Of a stretch of DNA of 64,000 nt, positions 25,915 to 33,676 are shown one piece after another; the stretch's first letter is position 1, and the number at the start of each line of letters is the position of its first letter. A model generated the notes under the pieces. The model did no database searches, was not told the origin of the DNA, and saw only the letters and a list, made by a program, of their open reading frames with translations. The stretch comes from an uncultured Oscillospiraceae bacterium (GTDB taxonomy: Bacteria > Bacillota > Clostridia > Oscillospirales > Oscillospiraceae): positions 48,832-112,831 of the forward strand of contig CAKTEZ010000001.1 of NCBI GenBank assembly GCA_934553255.1, read 5' to 3'. The translations under genes were made by a program, and so were the position numbers.

Positions 25915-26211
25915 TCAGTTGCTGATGTCGTAAAAAACCTTTTCGCCGGGGGAGACCACATCAAGCTGCTCGCGGGCAAGCTCCTGCAGATACTCCTCGT
26001 CGTCGGCCTTGCCGAGCGCGGCTTGCAGCGAGTCATTCTCGCGCTGCCGGGCCTCGACCTGTGCCGAGAGGGTCTGCTTCTCTGCCTGCGCGGCGTCGAT
26101 CCGCTTTTGAAGGTCCAGCAGATGCGCGCCGACGAGCAGAAGCAGGGCGAGAATGAGCAGCTTCGGCAGCAGACCGCCGCGCTTTTTCGCCGCTTTTTTT
26201 TGCTCCGCCAT
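25915..26211 (-). CDS. divIC: Septum formation initiator (DivIC/FtsB family)
   Basis: Small bitopic divisome protein of 98 residues: basic cytoplasmic N-terminus, one membrane span (about 15-32, LPKLLILALLLLVGAHLL), and an extracytoplasmic coiled coil (about 33-70), ending in the family tail with EEYLQELAREQLDVVSPGE. With FtsL and DivIB it links FtsZ-ring assembly to septal wall synthesis. It is the last gene of a block with the same order as B. subtilis yabM to divIC. ATG 26211 follows GGGAGG. Confidence 0.92.
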   Translation of the reverse strand: MAEQKKAAKKRGGLLPKLLILALLLLVGAHLLDLQKRIDAAQAEKQTLSAQVEARQRENDSLQAALGKADDEEYLQELAREQLDVVSPGEKVFYDISN

Positions 26212-26701
26212 ATCGCACGCCTCCCTTTTGCTCGGCCCTGCGGCGCCCCCGCCGCGCGGACCGTCTGTAATTTCTTATTATAAGGGCGCGGCGGGAAAAA
26301 AGAAAGAGCTTTTTGGCAGATTTGTGCAGTTTACCATAATAATTTTTTGCAAGGCGGAACGGCGCGCGGAGAAGGCGGGCAAAGGCAAAGAGACTGTCTG
26401 CCCAGAAGTCCCAGAGCGGCCGGAGCAGCGGCGAGAGAAAGCCGAAGGTGAGCGCTGCGCCGACCGCGACGGCGAGGAGCGTGTAGAGCCGCAGCTCGCC
26501 GCTGCCGACGCGCAGAGCGAAGGCGAGGAGCGCGGCGGCAAGGAGCAGGGAATAGAGCGCGTCGAGCGTGTCGGTGAGCGCGCGCCGCGTGCGGCGGTGG
26601 AGCCGCACGGCGCGCAGCGCGTCATAGAGCAGAGCAAAGCCGGAGCCGAGGAGAAACGCGCGGGAAAGCACGGCAAGCTGAGACGCGATGTCGCTGCCCA
26701 T
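26033..26701 (-). CDS. yabQ: Sporulation protein YabQ-like, with long 3' overlap into divIC
   Basis: YabQ is a mother-cell membrane protein needed for spore cortex formation. The 222-residue reading has four or so hydrophobic segments in its first 120 residues (SRAFLLGSGFALLYDALRAV at 13-32 is typical), then a strongly basic tail. The tail (from about residue 150) runs 179 bases into divIC in another frame. A stop in a neighbouring frame lies at 26278, just after a run of six A (minus-strand T run), so either the gene really overlaps, or an indel hides an earlier end. It starts three bases after the yabP stop. Confidence 0.8.
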   Translation of the reverse strand: MGSDIASQLAVLSRAFLLGSGFALLYDALRAVRLHRRTRRALTDTLDALYSLLLAAALLAFALRVGSGELRLYTLLAVAVGAALTFGFLSPLLRPLWDFWADSLFAFARLLRAPFRLAKNYYGKLHKSAKKLFLFSRRALIIRNYRRSARRGRRRAEQKGGVRYGGAKKSGEKARRSAAEAAHSRPASARRRASAGPSKADRRRAGREADPLGTGRGPAARE

Positions 26702-26704
26702 GCC

Positions 26705-26995
26705 TTAGCCCCCGAACAGGCGGCCGAGCAGTCCGCCGGAGGAGGCGGAGGCATCCTCGTAAAAAAGCGAGTCGATGTGTCCGTCCACATGCAGCTCACC
26801 GCCGTCCAGACTGAGCTTGCCGATGTGCAGGCTCTCACCCGTGACGGTGAGGACGCCGGCGGAGGTGGACATGACGATCTCGTTTTCGTCAAAGCGCTCC
26901 ACATCGTCCACGCCGGAAACGGTCAGGCGCTCGCGCCCGTCCAGCTCGATGCGGTGGGCGGCGGAGCCGCCGTAGGTCGTGTTGTCATAAGCCAT
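26705..26995 (-). CDS. yabP: Sporulation protein YabP
   Basis: YabP is a sigma-E-dependent mother-cell protein required for cortex assembly. The 96-residue protein has the compact beta-rich YabP/YqfC fold: HRIELDGRERLTVSGVDDV, then ENEIVMSTSAGVLTVTGESL and LSLDGGELHVDGHIDSLFY. ATG 26995 lies seven bases after GGGAGG. An in-frame ATG at 27010 lies inside the hairpin described next and is less likely. It is followed by yabQ and divIC. Confidence 0.93.
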   Translation of the reverse strand: MAYDNTTYGGSAAHRIELDGRERLTVSGVDDVERFDENEIVMSTSAGVLTVTGESLHIGKLSLDGGELHVDGHIDSLFYEDASASSGGLLGRLFGG

Positions 26996-27002
26996 AGCAA
27001 AA

Positions 27003-27046
27003 CCTCCCATACACCATAGTGTATGGGAGGCGTGTCCGGAATATGA
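27003..27046 (-). promoter_or_regulatory. Sigma-E-type promoter overlapping an SD-masking hairpin at yabP
   Basis: On the minus strand TCATATT (27040-27046) and CATACACT (27018-27025) are 14 bases apart, matching the sigma-E consensus (KMATATT, 13-15 bases, CATACAHT). A perfect 12-bp palindrome, CCTCCCATACAC / GTGTATGGGAGG (27003-27014 and 27019-27030), contains the -10 box and also the yabP Shine-Dalgarno GGGAGG. RNA started at this promoter would lack the 5' arm; read-through RNA from rqcP would carry the whole hairpin. Confidence 0.85.
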
Positions 27047-27054
27047 CTGCGCGG

Positions 27055-27303
27055 TCAGGTGTTCGGCAGCTCGCGGTAGAGCGCGGCGGCGTCCGCCTTG
27101 CCGACGGTCTCGACCACGGAGAGGACCTCGACCGTGAGGGTGCGCTCGCCGAAGTGGAGGGCGATCCGGTCGCCGACCTTCACCTCGTACGACGCGCGGG
27201 CGACGCGGTCGTTGACCGTGATGCGGCCGAGGTCGCAGGCCTCGTTCGCCACGGTGCGGCGCTTGATGAGACGCGAGACCTTGAGGTATTTATCAAGTCG
27301 CAT
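27055..27303 (-). CDS. rqcP: S4-domain RNA-binding protein RqcP (YabO)
   Basis: RqcP is an 80-90-residue S4-domain protein that binds obstructed 50S subunits and helps RqcH add alanine tails in ribosome quality control. This 82-residue protein begins MRLDKYLKVSRLIKRRTVAN, the classical S4 helix pair, followed by GRITVNDRVARASYEVKVGD. Its position between hup/mazG and yabP matches B. subtilis yabO. The yabP promoter begins right after its stop. Confidence 0.93.
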   Translation of the reverse strand: MRLDKYLKVSRLIKRRTVANEACDLGRITVNDRVARASYEVKVGDRIALHFGERTLTVEVLSVVETVGKADAAALYRELPNT

Positions 27304-27322
27304 GGAGACGCTTCCTTTCGGG

Positions 27323-27358
27323 AAAAAATCAAGGGAGCGGGGTGACCCGCTCCCTTGA
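27323..27358 (-). terminator. Terminator of hup
   Basis: A perfect 13-bp stem (TCAAGGGAGCGGG with CCCGCTCCCTTGA) followed on the minus strand by TTTTTT. It separates hup from rqcP-yabP, so only read-through would reach those genes. Confidence 0.9.
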
Positions 27359-27365
27359 AGGTGTT

Positions 27366-27638
27366 TTAGCCAACGATGTCCTTGAGAGCCTTGCCTGCCT
27401 TAAAGGTCGGGACCTTGGACGCGGCGATCTTGATCTCCTTGCCGGTGGCGGGGTTGCGGCCGATGCGCTCAGCGCGGGTCTTGACTTCAAAGGAGCCAAA
27501 GCCAACGAGCTGGACCTTCTCGCCGTCCTTGAGGGACGCGGCGATGGCGTCGAGAGCGGCGGTAACGACGGCTTCGGCTTCCTTCTTGGAAACACCGGCC
27601 TTTTCAGCAGCGGCAGCGATGAGTTCGGTCTTATTCAT
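27366..27638 (-). CDS. hup: HU-family nucleoid DNA-binding protein
   Basis: Small histone-like protein of 90 residues that bends and wraps DNA non-specifically. It has [22 protein letters not shown] at the start, [21 protein letters not shown] (the beta arm with the Pro-containing tip) and a normal C-terminal helix. ATG 27638 follows AGGAGG; a longer in-frame reading upstream is not HU-like. HU genes occur beside mazG in many Clostridia. Confidence 0.97.
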   Translation of the reverse strand: MNKTELIAAAAEKAGVSKKEAEAVVTAALDAIAASLKDGEKVQLVGFGSFEVKTRAERIGRNPATGKEIKIAASKVPTFKAGKALKDIVG

Positions 27639-27721
27639 GATAATAGCCTCCTGATTGTTGTTGATTCGCCGGAAGCGGGTGCCTCCGGTGGGTTTATAAA
27701 CAAAAAACGACGGAGCGTTTT

Positions 27722-28516
27722 TCATTCATCGTGTTGCTTGGCCTCGTTCCAGAGACGGGTAAGCTCGTCGAGCGGGAGCGAGGACATCTCCGCGCCGCGG
27801 GCGGCGCAGGCGCGCTCGACGGAACGGAAACGGGCAATAAATTTCTCGCAGGTCGCGTTCAGCGCATCCTCGGGGTCGACGCCGACGAAGCGGCCGACCT
27901 TGACGGCGGCGAAGAGTACGTCGCCCAGTTCTTCAAAAAAGTTCGTGCCGCGCTCGACGGCCTCGCGCAGCTCGCGCGTTTCCTTGTCGAGCTTATCCAA
28001 CGCGCCGGAAACATCGGCAAATTCAAAGCTTGCCTTGGCGGCCTTGCTCTGAAGCTTGTCCGCGCGCCAGAGCGCGGGCAGCGAGCGGGCAACGGAGTCC
28101 ATCGCGTCGGCGGTGGTCTGCTGGCCCTTTTCCTGCCGCTTGAGCGCGTCCCAGTTTACCAGGACCTCCTCGCTCGTGTCGGCGGTGGCGTTTCCGAAAA
28201 CATGGGGATGGCGAAAGATAAGCTTTTTGCAGATGTGGTCGGTGACATCGTCAGTCGTGAAGCGGCCCGCGTCCTCCTCGATGTGAATGTTGAAGAGGAC
28301 CTGCATGAGCATATCGCCCAGCTCCTCGCACATGGCGGCGGGATCGTCGCGGTCAAACGCTTCGGCGGCCTCGTACGCCTCCTCCAGGAAGTTGCGGCGG
28401 TTGGAAAGGTGGGTCTGCACGCGGTCCCACGGGCAGCCGTCCGGCGCGCGCAGAATGCGGAGAAGGGCAATAAGGTCCTGTAAGGAGTATGTCTCTTTCC
28501 TTTCAAAATTTACCAT
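27722..28516 (-). CDS. mazG: Nucleoside triphosphate pyrophosphohydrolase MazG (YabN C-domain type)
   Basis: MazG hydrolyses NTPs to NMP and pyrophosphate, a house-cleaning and stringent-response-linked activity. The 264-residue protein holds two MazG domains: the first with [23 protein letters not shown] and [13 protein letters not shown] (metal-binding EExxE-type helices), the second around 150-250 with [12 protein letters not shown]. It lacks the N-terminal tetrapyrrole methylase domain of B. subtilis YabN. Start is ATG 28516. Confidence 0.93.
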   Translation of the reverse strand: MVNFERKETYSLQDLIALLRILRAPDGCPWDRVQTHLSNRRNFLEEAYEAAEAFDRDDPAAMCEELGDMLMQVLFNIHIEEDAGRFTTDDVTDHICKKLIFRHPHVFGNATADTSEEVLVNWDALKRQEKGQQTTADAMDSVARSLPALWRADKLQSKAAKASFEFADVSGALDKLDKETRELREAVERGTNFFEELGDVLFAAVKVGRFVGVDPEDALNATCEKFIARFRSVERACAARGAEMSSLPLDELTRLWNEAKQHDE

Positions 28517-28572
28517 ATCTTATGTTCCAATGCAAGATTTTTCTTTGATTTTTCAAGGGTTTTCAGGGCTTT

Positions 28573-30177
28573 TTAGGAAATATGAAGAAGATCGGCGATC
28601 CGTCCGCCCTTGGGCAGCAGCTCCAGATCGCTGCGGCGGATGCAATGCAGCGCCAGCACGAGCGCGCCGTAGACGGCGACCGCCACGCCGATGGAGAGAA
28701 AGACGCAGACGAAAAGCGTCAGGCGCTCGCTCGAAAGGACCAGAAAGCGCGAGGCAAGGGCATAGGTCCCGCGGGCGGCAAAGGCCATGGCAAGCGACGC
28801 GAGGAGCGGGCGCAGGAAATAGCCGGGATAGTTGAGCCGGAAGTGCGTGATGCGCGAAACGGCGATGAGGTTCAGCAGCGCGGTGAGCGCGAAGCACACG
28901 AGCGTGCCGATGGGCGCGCCGTGGATATTGACCGAGGGAATGGCGACGAGATTGTAGTTGAGGACGATCTTGACCACGCCGCCGAGGAGCATCGTGAGAA
29001 TGGGAAGGTTGACGCGGCCGTAGGCCTGCAGAATGGAATTTGTGATGAGCATGAGGCAGACGAAGATGCTGGCAATGCCGAGAACGGCGAGCAGCCTGCC
29101 GCCCAGCTCGGCGTTATAGCGCCGGTAGAACAGGCGGAAGATTGGGTCGCTGAGCGACCAGAGACCCAGCCCCATCGGAAACGCGAGCAGCGCCGTGACG
29201 CGGAACGAGGAGCGCACGATGCGCGCGGTCTGCCGTCCGTTGCGCTGGGCGATGGCGGCGGAGACGGCGGGGATGACCGACGCCGTGAGCGCGACCATGA
29301 GCGAGGAGGGCAGATTGTAGAGGTTCATGCAGGCGGCATAGTTGCCGTAGAGCGCGCGCGTTTCGTCGAGCGTGTAGCCGAGGGCGCTTTGCAGCTGCCC
29401 TTGCACGAGCTTGGTGTCGATGAGCGTGATGATGGAGACCATCGAGGAGGCGAGCGTGATGGGAACGGCGAGGGCAAGCAGACGGCGCAGGATCGCGCCG
29501 CCCGGCGCGCAAGGCTCGCCGCGGCGCAGCGCCGGGCGGTGGCGCAGGTAGTTGACAGCCATGTAAAGGAGGGAAAGCACTGTGCCGATGGTGACGCCCG
29601 CGATGGCGCCCGCGGCGGCGATGTAGTCCTTGCCGGTGGTCTTCAAAAGCCAGACAGACAGCGCCAGACCAAAGACCAGCTTGCAGAGGGCCTCGATGAT
29701 CTGGGAGACGGCGGTGGGCGTCATGTACTGCCGCCCCTGCGCGTAGCCGCGGAAGGCGGACAGGCAGCCGACGCACACGACGGCGGGCGCGAGAGCGCGG
29801 ATGCCGTAGGCGGCGCGGGGGTTGTTCAGCGTTTCCGCCAGAAAGGCGCTGCCCCACCACATGACGGCAAAGGAAAGAAGTCCCAGCACGAGAAAGACGG
29901 CCATGGAAACGCGGAAGGTGCGGTATGCCTGCCGCGTGCGGCCGCGGGTGTACGCCTCGCTCACAAGCTTGGAGAGCGCGACGGGAAGGCCCGCCGTGGA
30001 GACGGTGAGGAGGGTGGCATAGATGTTGTAGGCGTTGGAGAAGTCCGCGCTGCCCGCTTCGCCGAGAATGTTGAGCAGCGGGATCTTGAACACCGCGCCG
30101 ATGATCTTGACCGCGACGATGCCGAACGCCAGCACGGCGGCGCCGCCGAGGAAGGACTGCTTGTTCTCAGTTGCCAT
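28573..30177 (-). CDS. SpoVB/YabM-type polysaccharide flippase
   Basis: The 534-residue MOP-superfamily transporter has about 14 hydrophobic segments. It begins KQSFLGGAAVLAFGIVAVKI and IPLLNILGEAGSADFSNAYN, typical of the SpoVB/YabM/MurJ-like group that moves lipid-linked oligosaccharides across the membrane. Its place before mazG matches B. subtilis yabM, and a role in spore cortex or wall precursor export is inferred. ATG 30177 with AAAGG upstream is preferred over an in-frame start 87 bases earlier that has a proline-rich leader. Confidence 0.88.
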   Translation of the reverse strand: MATENKQSFLGGAAVLAFGIVAVKIIGAVFKIPLLNILGEAGSADFSNAYNIYATLLTVSTAGLPVALSKLVSEAYTRGRTRQAYRTFRVSMAVFLVLGLLSFAVMWWGSAFLAETLNNPRAAYGIRALAPAVVCVGCLSAFRGYAQGRQYMTPTAVSQIIEALCKLVFGLALSVWLLKTTGKDYIAAAGAIAGVTIGTVLSLLYMAVNYLRHRPALRRGEPCAPGGAILRRLLALAVPITLASSMVSIITLIDTKLVQGQLQSALGYTLDETRALYGNYAACMNLYNLPSSLMVALTASVIPAVSAAIAQRNGRQTARIVRSSFRVTALLAFPMGLGLWSLSDPIFRLFYRRYNAELGGRLLAVLGIASIFVCLMLITNSILQAYGRVNLPILTMLLGGVVKIVLNYNLVAIPSVNIHGAPIGTLVCFALTALLNLIAVSRITHFRLNYPGYFLRPLLASLAMAFAARGTYALASRFLVLSSERLTLFVCVFLSIGVAVAVYGALVLALHCIRRSDLELLPKGGRIADLLHIS

Positions 30178-30196
30178 AGAGACGCCTTTCAAGAGA

Positions 30197-31069
30197 TCAG
30201 AAGGATTCCAGACAGGAGAGGAGAAACGCGGAAAAAACGGGGGCGGCGGCTTCGGCGGCCCCATTGACCTCCGCGCCGGAGAGCGGCTGCGGGAGAACGC
30301 CGGCCGCCATGTTGGCGAGCAGCGTCACGCCCATGACCTCCATGCCGCAATGGGCGGCGGCGATGGCCTCGGGGACGGTGGACATACCGACCGCATCCGC
30401 GCCGAGTACGCGCGCGGCGCGTACCTCGGCGGGCGTTTCAAACTGCGGACCGGGGAAGTACATATATACGCCCTCGCGCAGGGGAATGCCGTGCGCCTTC
30501 GCCGTTTCACGGGCAAGGGTCTGAAGGCGGGGGGTGTAAACGGTGGTCATGTCGGGAAAGCGCGTGCCGAATTCTTCGAGGTTCGGACCCCAGAGCGGGC
30601 CGAAGTCGAAGAGCTTGATGTGGTCCGTGAGGAGCATCAGCTCACCCACGCCCCAGTCGGTGTTGACGCAGCCGGCGGCGTTGGTGACGAAAAGCGTTTT
30701 GGCGCCGAGCAGCCGCGCGACGCGTACGGCGTAGGCCGCCTGCTCCATCGAGTAGCCCTCGTAGCAGTGTATACGGCCCTGCATGACCGCGACGCGGCGG
30801 CCGCGCAGCGTGCCGAACACGAAGCGGCCCTTATGACCCGGGGCGGTGGAGGGGCGGAAGTGGGGAATGCCGTCGTAATCGACGAAAATGGGATCCTCGA
30901 CCGTGTCGCCGAGGAAGCCGAGGCCGCTGCCGAGAATGAGCAGCGCTTCGGGCTGGAGATTATGCGAGCGGGAGGCGAGCATATCCGCGCTCTCGCAGTA
31001 GTCCTCATAGGTGAAGTGCGGCGCGGCGTCGTCTGCGGTGAGGCGGGCGGAGTAGGAAGAGTAGATCAT
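30197..31069 (-). CDS. punA: Purine nucleoside phosphorylase (trimeric type)
   Basis: Cleaves guanosine/inosine to free base and ribose-1-phosphate in purine salvage. The 290-residue protein has LILGSGLGFLGD (phosphate-binding start), the GRIHCYEGYSMEQAAYAVR segment, VTNAAGCVN, and GPQFETPAEVR with DAVGMSTVPE, all characteristic of the high-molecular-weight-independent (PNP class II, trimeric) enzymes. Its ATG overlaps the hemZ stop (ATGA), implying coupled translation. The nucleoside-type ABC importer at 60-64 kb could supply substrates. Confidence 0.94.
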   Translation of the reverse strand: MIYSSYSARLTADDAAPHFTYEDYCESADMLASRSHNLQPEALLILGSGLGFLGDTVEDPIFVDYDGIPHFRPSTAPGHKGRFVFGTLRGRRVAVMQGRIHCYEGYSMEQAAYAVRVARLLGAKTLFVTNAAGCVNTDWGVGELMLLTDHIKLFDFGPLWGPNLEEFGTRFPDMTTVYTPRLQTLARETAKAHGIPLREGVYMYFPGPQFETPAEVRAARVLGADAVGMSTVPEAIAAAHCGMEVMGVTLLANMAAGVLPQPLSGAEVNGAAEAAAPVFSAFLLSCLESF

Positions 31070-32544
31070 GGCAGTTCTCCTTTCTGGCGGTAGAAGTCGG
31101 CAAATTCCGTGAGGTTGGCGGCGCGTTTTTCGCTGCGGTCGATGTATTCGCGGGGGTATTTGGCGTTGAAGGCGCGGCGGATCCGTCCGCCGCCGACCAT
31201 TTTGGTCGAGCCGCCCGCGCCGAGGGAGAGAATGGAATGCAGCTCCTCCATAATGTAGACATTGTAAAGCCCCTCGCCGTCCGGCTTCGTCCAGCCGACG
31301 TTTTCAAAGCTGCCGGACATATACTTCTGGCGGTAGAGGTAGTAGGGGGCGAAGCCCTGCGCACGCAGGGCGGGATCGGCATAGTCGAGCATGGCGGCGA
31401 CCTCGTCCGCCGAGGGGATACGGCTGCCCTCAAGCGTGATGCGGCTGCCTTTTTTGAGGGACAGCGTGTGAACGGTGACATTGTCCGCGCCCATGGAGAG
31501 GACCTCGTCAAGGCTGCGGGCAAAGCCCTCCGGCGTGTCCTCCGGCAGACCCGCGATGAGATCCATGTTGACATGGGGAAAGCCCGCGTCCATCACCTCG
31601 CGCATGGCGCGGCGGATGTCGTCCGCCGTGTGGCGGCGGCCGATGGCGGCGAGGACGTGATCCTCCATCGTCTGGGGATTGACGGAAACGCGCGTGACGC
31701 CGTGCGCGCGCAGGACCGCGAGCTTTTCACGGTCGATGGTGTCCGGACGGCCCGCCTCGATGGTCAGCTCGGCGAGACCGGTGAGATCGAAGCACCGCTC
31801 CAGCTTGGTGAGCAGACGGTCCATCTGCTCCGCCGTGAGGGTGGTCGGCGTGCCGCCGCCCATGTAGAAGGACTTGACGCGCAGACCGAGGGCGCGGACC
31901 GTCGCGCCCGCTTGCTCGATCTCGTCAAAAAGGGCGGCGAGGTACGGCTCGACAAGGGCGAAGGACTTCTCCACGCTCTGCGCGACGAAGCTGCAATAGG
32001 CGCAGCGGGTGGGGCAGAATGGAATGCCGACGTAGAGAGAAACATCATTGGGCAGCAGCTCCGACTGGACGCGCAGACCCGTTTCGGCGGCTTCGAGCGC
32101 AAGGCGGGCGCGCGGCGGCGTGACGGAGTAGACCTCCTGCAGTTCCGTCAGGACGGCGGCGGGGGACTTGCCCTCGCGCAGCAGCGCGACGGCGACCTTG
32201 CTGGGGCGCACGCCGGTGAGACTGCCCCACGCGGGCGTGACGCCGAGGACCTCGCGCGCGGCGCGGAAGAAGCTCAGGCCGAGCGCGTGGCGGCGCTGGC
32301 CCTCCTGCTCGTAATCCGTGCCGGAGAGCGGGCAGTCATAGCGGCCGACGGCGGTTTTTCCATCCGCGCACAGCTCGGTGACGGCGCGGACGGCGGAGCC
32401 GTCCTCCGTGAGCGTGACGACGGCCCAGCAGCGGTCCGCGGCGCGGTCCACCGCGCCGTAGACGGGGCGCTCGGCGGGGAAAAGCGTCAGCAGGCTCTGC
32501 TCGACGGCGTATTTTTCATCGTGTCCGATGAATTGCAGCTTCAT
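31066..32544 (-). CDS. hemZ: Coproporphyrinogen dehydrogenase-like radical SAM protein HemZ
   Basis: The 492-residue radical SAM enzyme has an N-terminal extension (about 1-160) before the CxxxCxxC cluster motif CPTRCAYCSF (near residue 171), followed by FYMGGGTPT and the HemW/HemN-type GLPEDT. This arrangement is the HemZ subgroup found in Clostridia. In anaerobes the role in haem synthesis is unproven and other haem genes are not visible here. It lies in the conserved order relA-dtd-MBL-hemZ. ATG 32544 is preceded by AAGGAG. Confidence 0.88.
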   Translation of the reverse strand: MKLQFIGHDEKYAVEQSLLTLFPAERPVYGAVDRAADRCWAVVTLTEDGSAVRAVTELCADGKTAVGRYDCPLSGTDYEQEGQRRHALGLSFFRAAREVLGVTPAWGSLTGVRPSKVAVALLREGKSPAAVLTELQEVYSVTPPRARLALEAAETGLRVQSELLPNDVSLYVGIPFCPTRCAYCSFVAQSVEKSFALVEPYLAALFDEIEQAGATVRALGLRVKSFYMGGGTPTTLTAEQMDRLLTKLERCFDLTGLAELTIEAGRPDTIDREKLAVLRAHGVTRVSVNPQTMEDHVLAAIGRRHTADDIRRAMREVMDAGFPHVNMDLIAGLPEDTPEGFARSLDEVLSMGADNVTVHTLSLKKGSRITLEGSRIPSADEVAAMLDYADPALRAQGFAPYYLYRQKYMSGSFENVGWTKPDGEGLYNVYIMEELHSILSLGAGGSTKMVGGGRIRRAFNAKYPREYIDRSEKRAANLTEFADFYRQKGELP

Positions 32545-32563
32545 GGGGGCGCTCCTTTTCCTT

Positions 32564-33175
32564 TCAGGATATGGCGGTACGCAGGAACATATTATGCGTC
32601 CGCTCGCGGGAGAGAACGGTGGAGTCCATGTGGCCCGGGTAGACCTTGTAGTCGCCCTCCAGCTGACCGAGGCGGCGCAGGGAGGTCATCATGGCGCGGG
32701 GGTCGCCGCCGGGGAGGTCGGTGCGTCCGCAGGAGCCGGAAAAAAGCGTGTCGCCGACGAAAAGCGCGTCACCGACTCTCAGCGTGACGCTGCCCGCCGT
32801 ATGGCCCGGGGTGTGCAGAACCTCGATGGTGAGCGAGCCGAGGGGGAGCGTGTCGCCGTCATCGTAATACCGCAGGCCGTCGATCACGCCCTCAAGGGGA
32901 TAGTGATAGATGCCGGAGCCGCCCGCGTCGAGCCGGTGGATATAGACCGCGGCGTCGGGATAGCGCTCATGCATGGCGGGGGCGGCAAGAGTGTGGTCGC
33001 GGTGGCCGTGCGTGAGGAGAATATAGCGCAGCGTGACGTTCTCGCGCGCGATGAGGGCGGAAAGCTCGTCGGGGGAGTCGGCGGGATCGATGAGCGCGGC
33101 CTCGCGCGTTTCCTCGTCGATGAGCAGGTAGCAGTTGGTGCCGAGCTCGCCGACGACGGTGGTGAAGATCTTCAT
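32564..33175 (-). CDS. Metallo-beta-lactamase-fold hydrolase (glyoxalase II-like)
   Basis: The 203-residue hydrolase has the metal-binding motif THGHRDH (residues near 55-61), a second His in HTPGHTAGS and an Asp in LFVGDTLFSGSCGRTD, all required for a binuclear site. The group resembles YqgX/YcbL, small thioesterases of the glyoxalase II family, with unknown or low-level hydroxyacylglutathione hydrolase activity. It stands between hemZ and dtd, its usual place in Clostridia. Confidence 0.88.
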   Translation of the reverse strand: MKIFTTVVGELGTNCYLLIDEETREAALIDPADSPDELSALIARENVTLRYILLTHGHRDHTLAAPAMHERYPDAAVYIHRLDAGGSGIYHYPLEGVIDGLRYYDDGDTLPLGSLTIEVLHTPGHTAGSVTLRVGDALFVGDTLFSGSCGRTDLPGGDPRAMMTSLRRLGQLEGDYKVYPGHMDSTVLSRERTHNMFLRTAIS

Positions 33176-33196
33176 AAAAAATTACCTCCAGCGGTG

Positions 33197-33655
33197 TTAT
33201 TTGGGAGCCTCTAAATCCTTCGTATCCACGATCAGGGTGAACGGGCCGTCGTTGACGGAATCGACCGCCATGTAAGCGCCGAACTCACCGGTCTCGACGC
33301 GGTAGCCCTTTTCGCGCACGAGAGAGACGAATTTTTCGTAAAGCGAGATCGCAGTCTCGGGACGGGCGGCGTTCAGAAACTCGGGGCGGCGGCCCTTGCG
33401 GCAGTTGCCGTAGAGCGTGAACTGCGAGATGACCATGATCTCGCCGCCGACCTCGTCCAGTCCAAGGTTGATCTTGCCGTCCGCGTCCTCAAAAAGGCGG
33501 AGCGAGCAGAGCTTGTCGGCAAGCTTGACAGCCTGCGCCTCGGTATCGTCGTGCGTGACGGCGAGGAGAATGAGGAAGCCCTTGCCGATGGAGCGGGTCT
33601 CCTTTTCGTCGATGGTGACGCTGGCGCGCCTGACGCGCATGAGGACTGCTTTCAT
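33197..33655 (-). CDS. dtd: D-aminoacyl-tRNA deacylase
   Basis: Dtd removes D-amino acids (and glycine) mischarged on tRNA. The 152-residue protein has the core motifs MRVRRASVTID, SQFTLYGNCRKGRRPEF (with the SQFTLY signature) and the C-terminal NDGPFTLIVDT, which corresponds to the NxPxT chirality-checking region. It is immediately downstream of pgi and upstream of the MBL gene. Confidence 0.96.
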   Translation of the reverse strand: MKAVLMRVRRASVTIDEKETRSIGKGFLILLAVTHDDTEAQAVKLADKLCSLRLFEDADGKINLGLDEVGGEIMVISQFTLYGNCRKGRRPEFLNAARPETAISLYEKFVSLVREKGYRVETGEFGAYMAVDSVNDGPFTLIVDTKDLEAPK

Positions 33656-33676
33656 GACGGTTCTCCTTCTTCCTGC

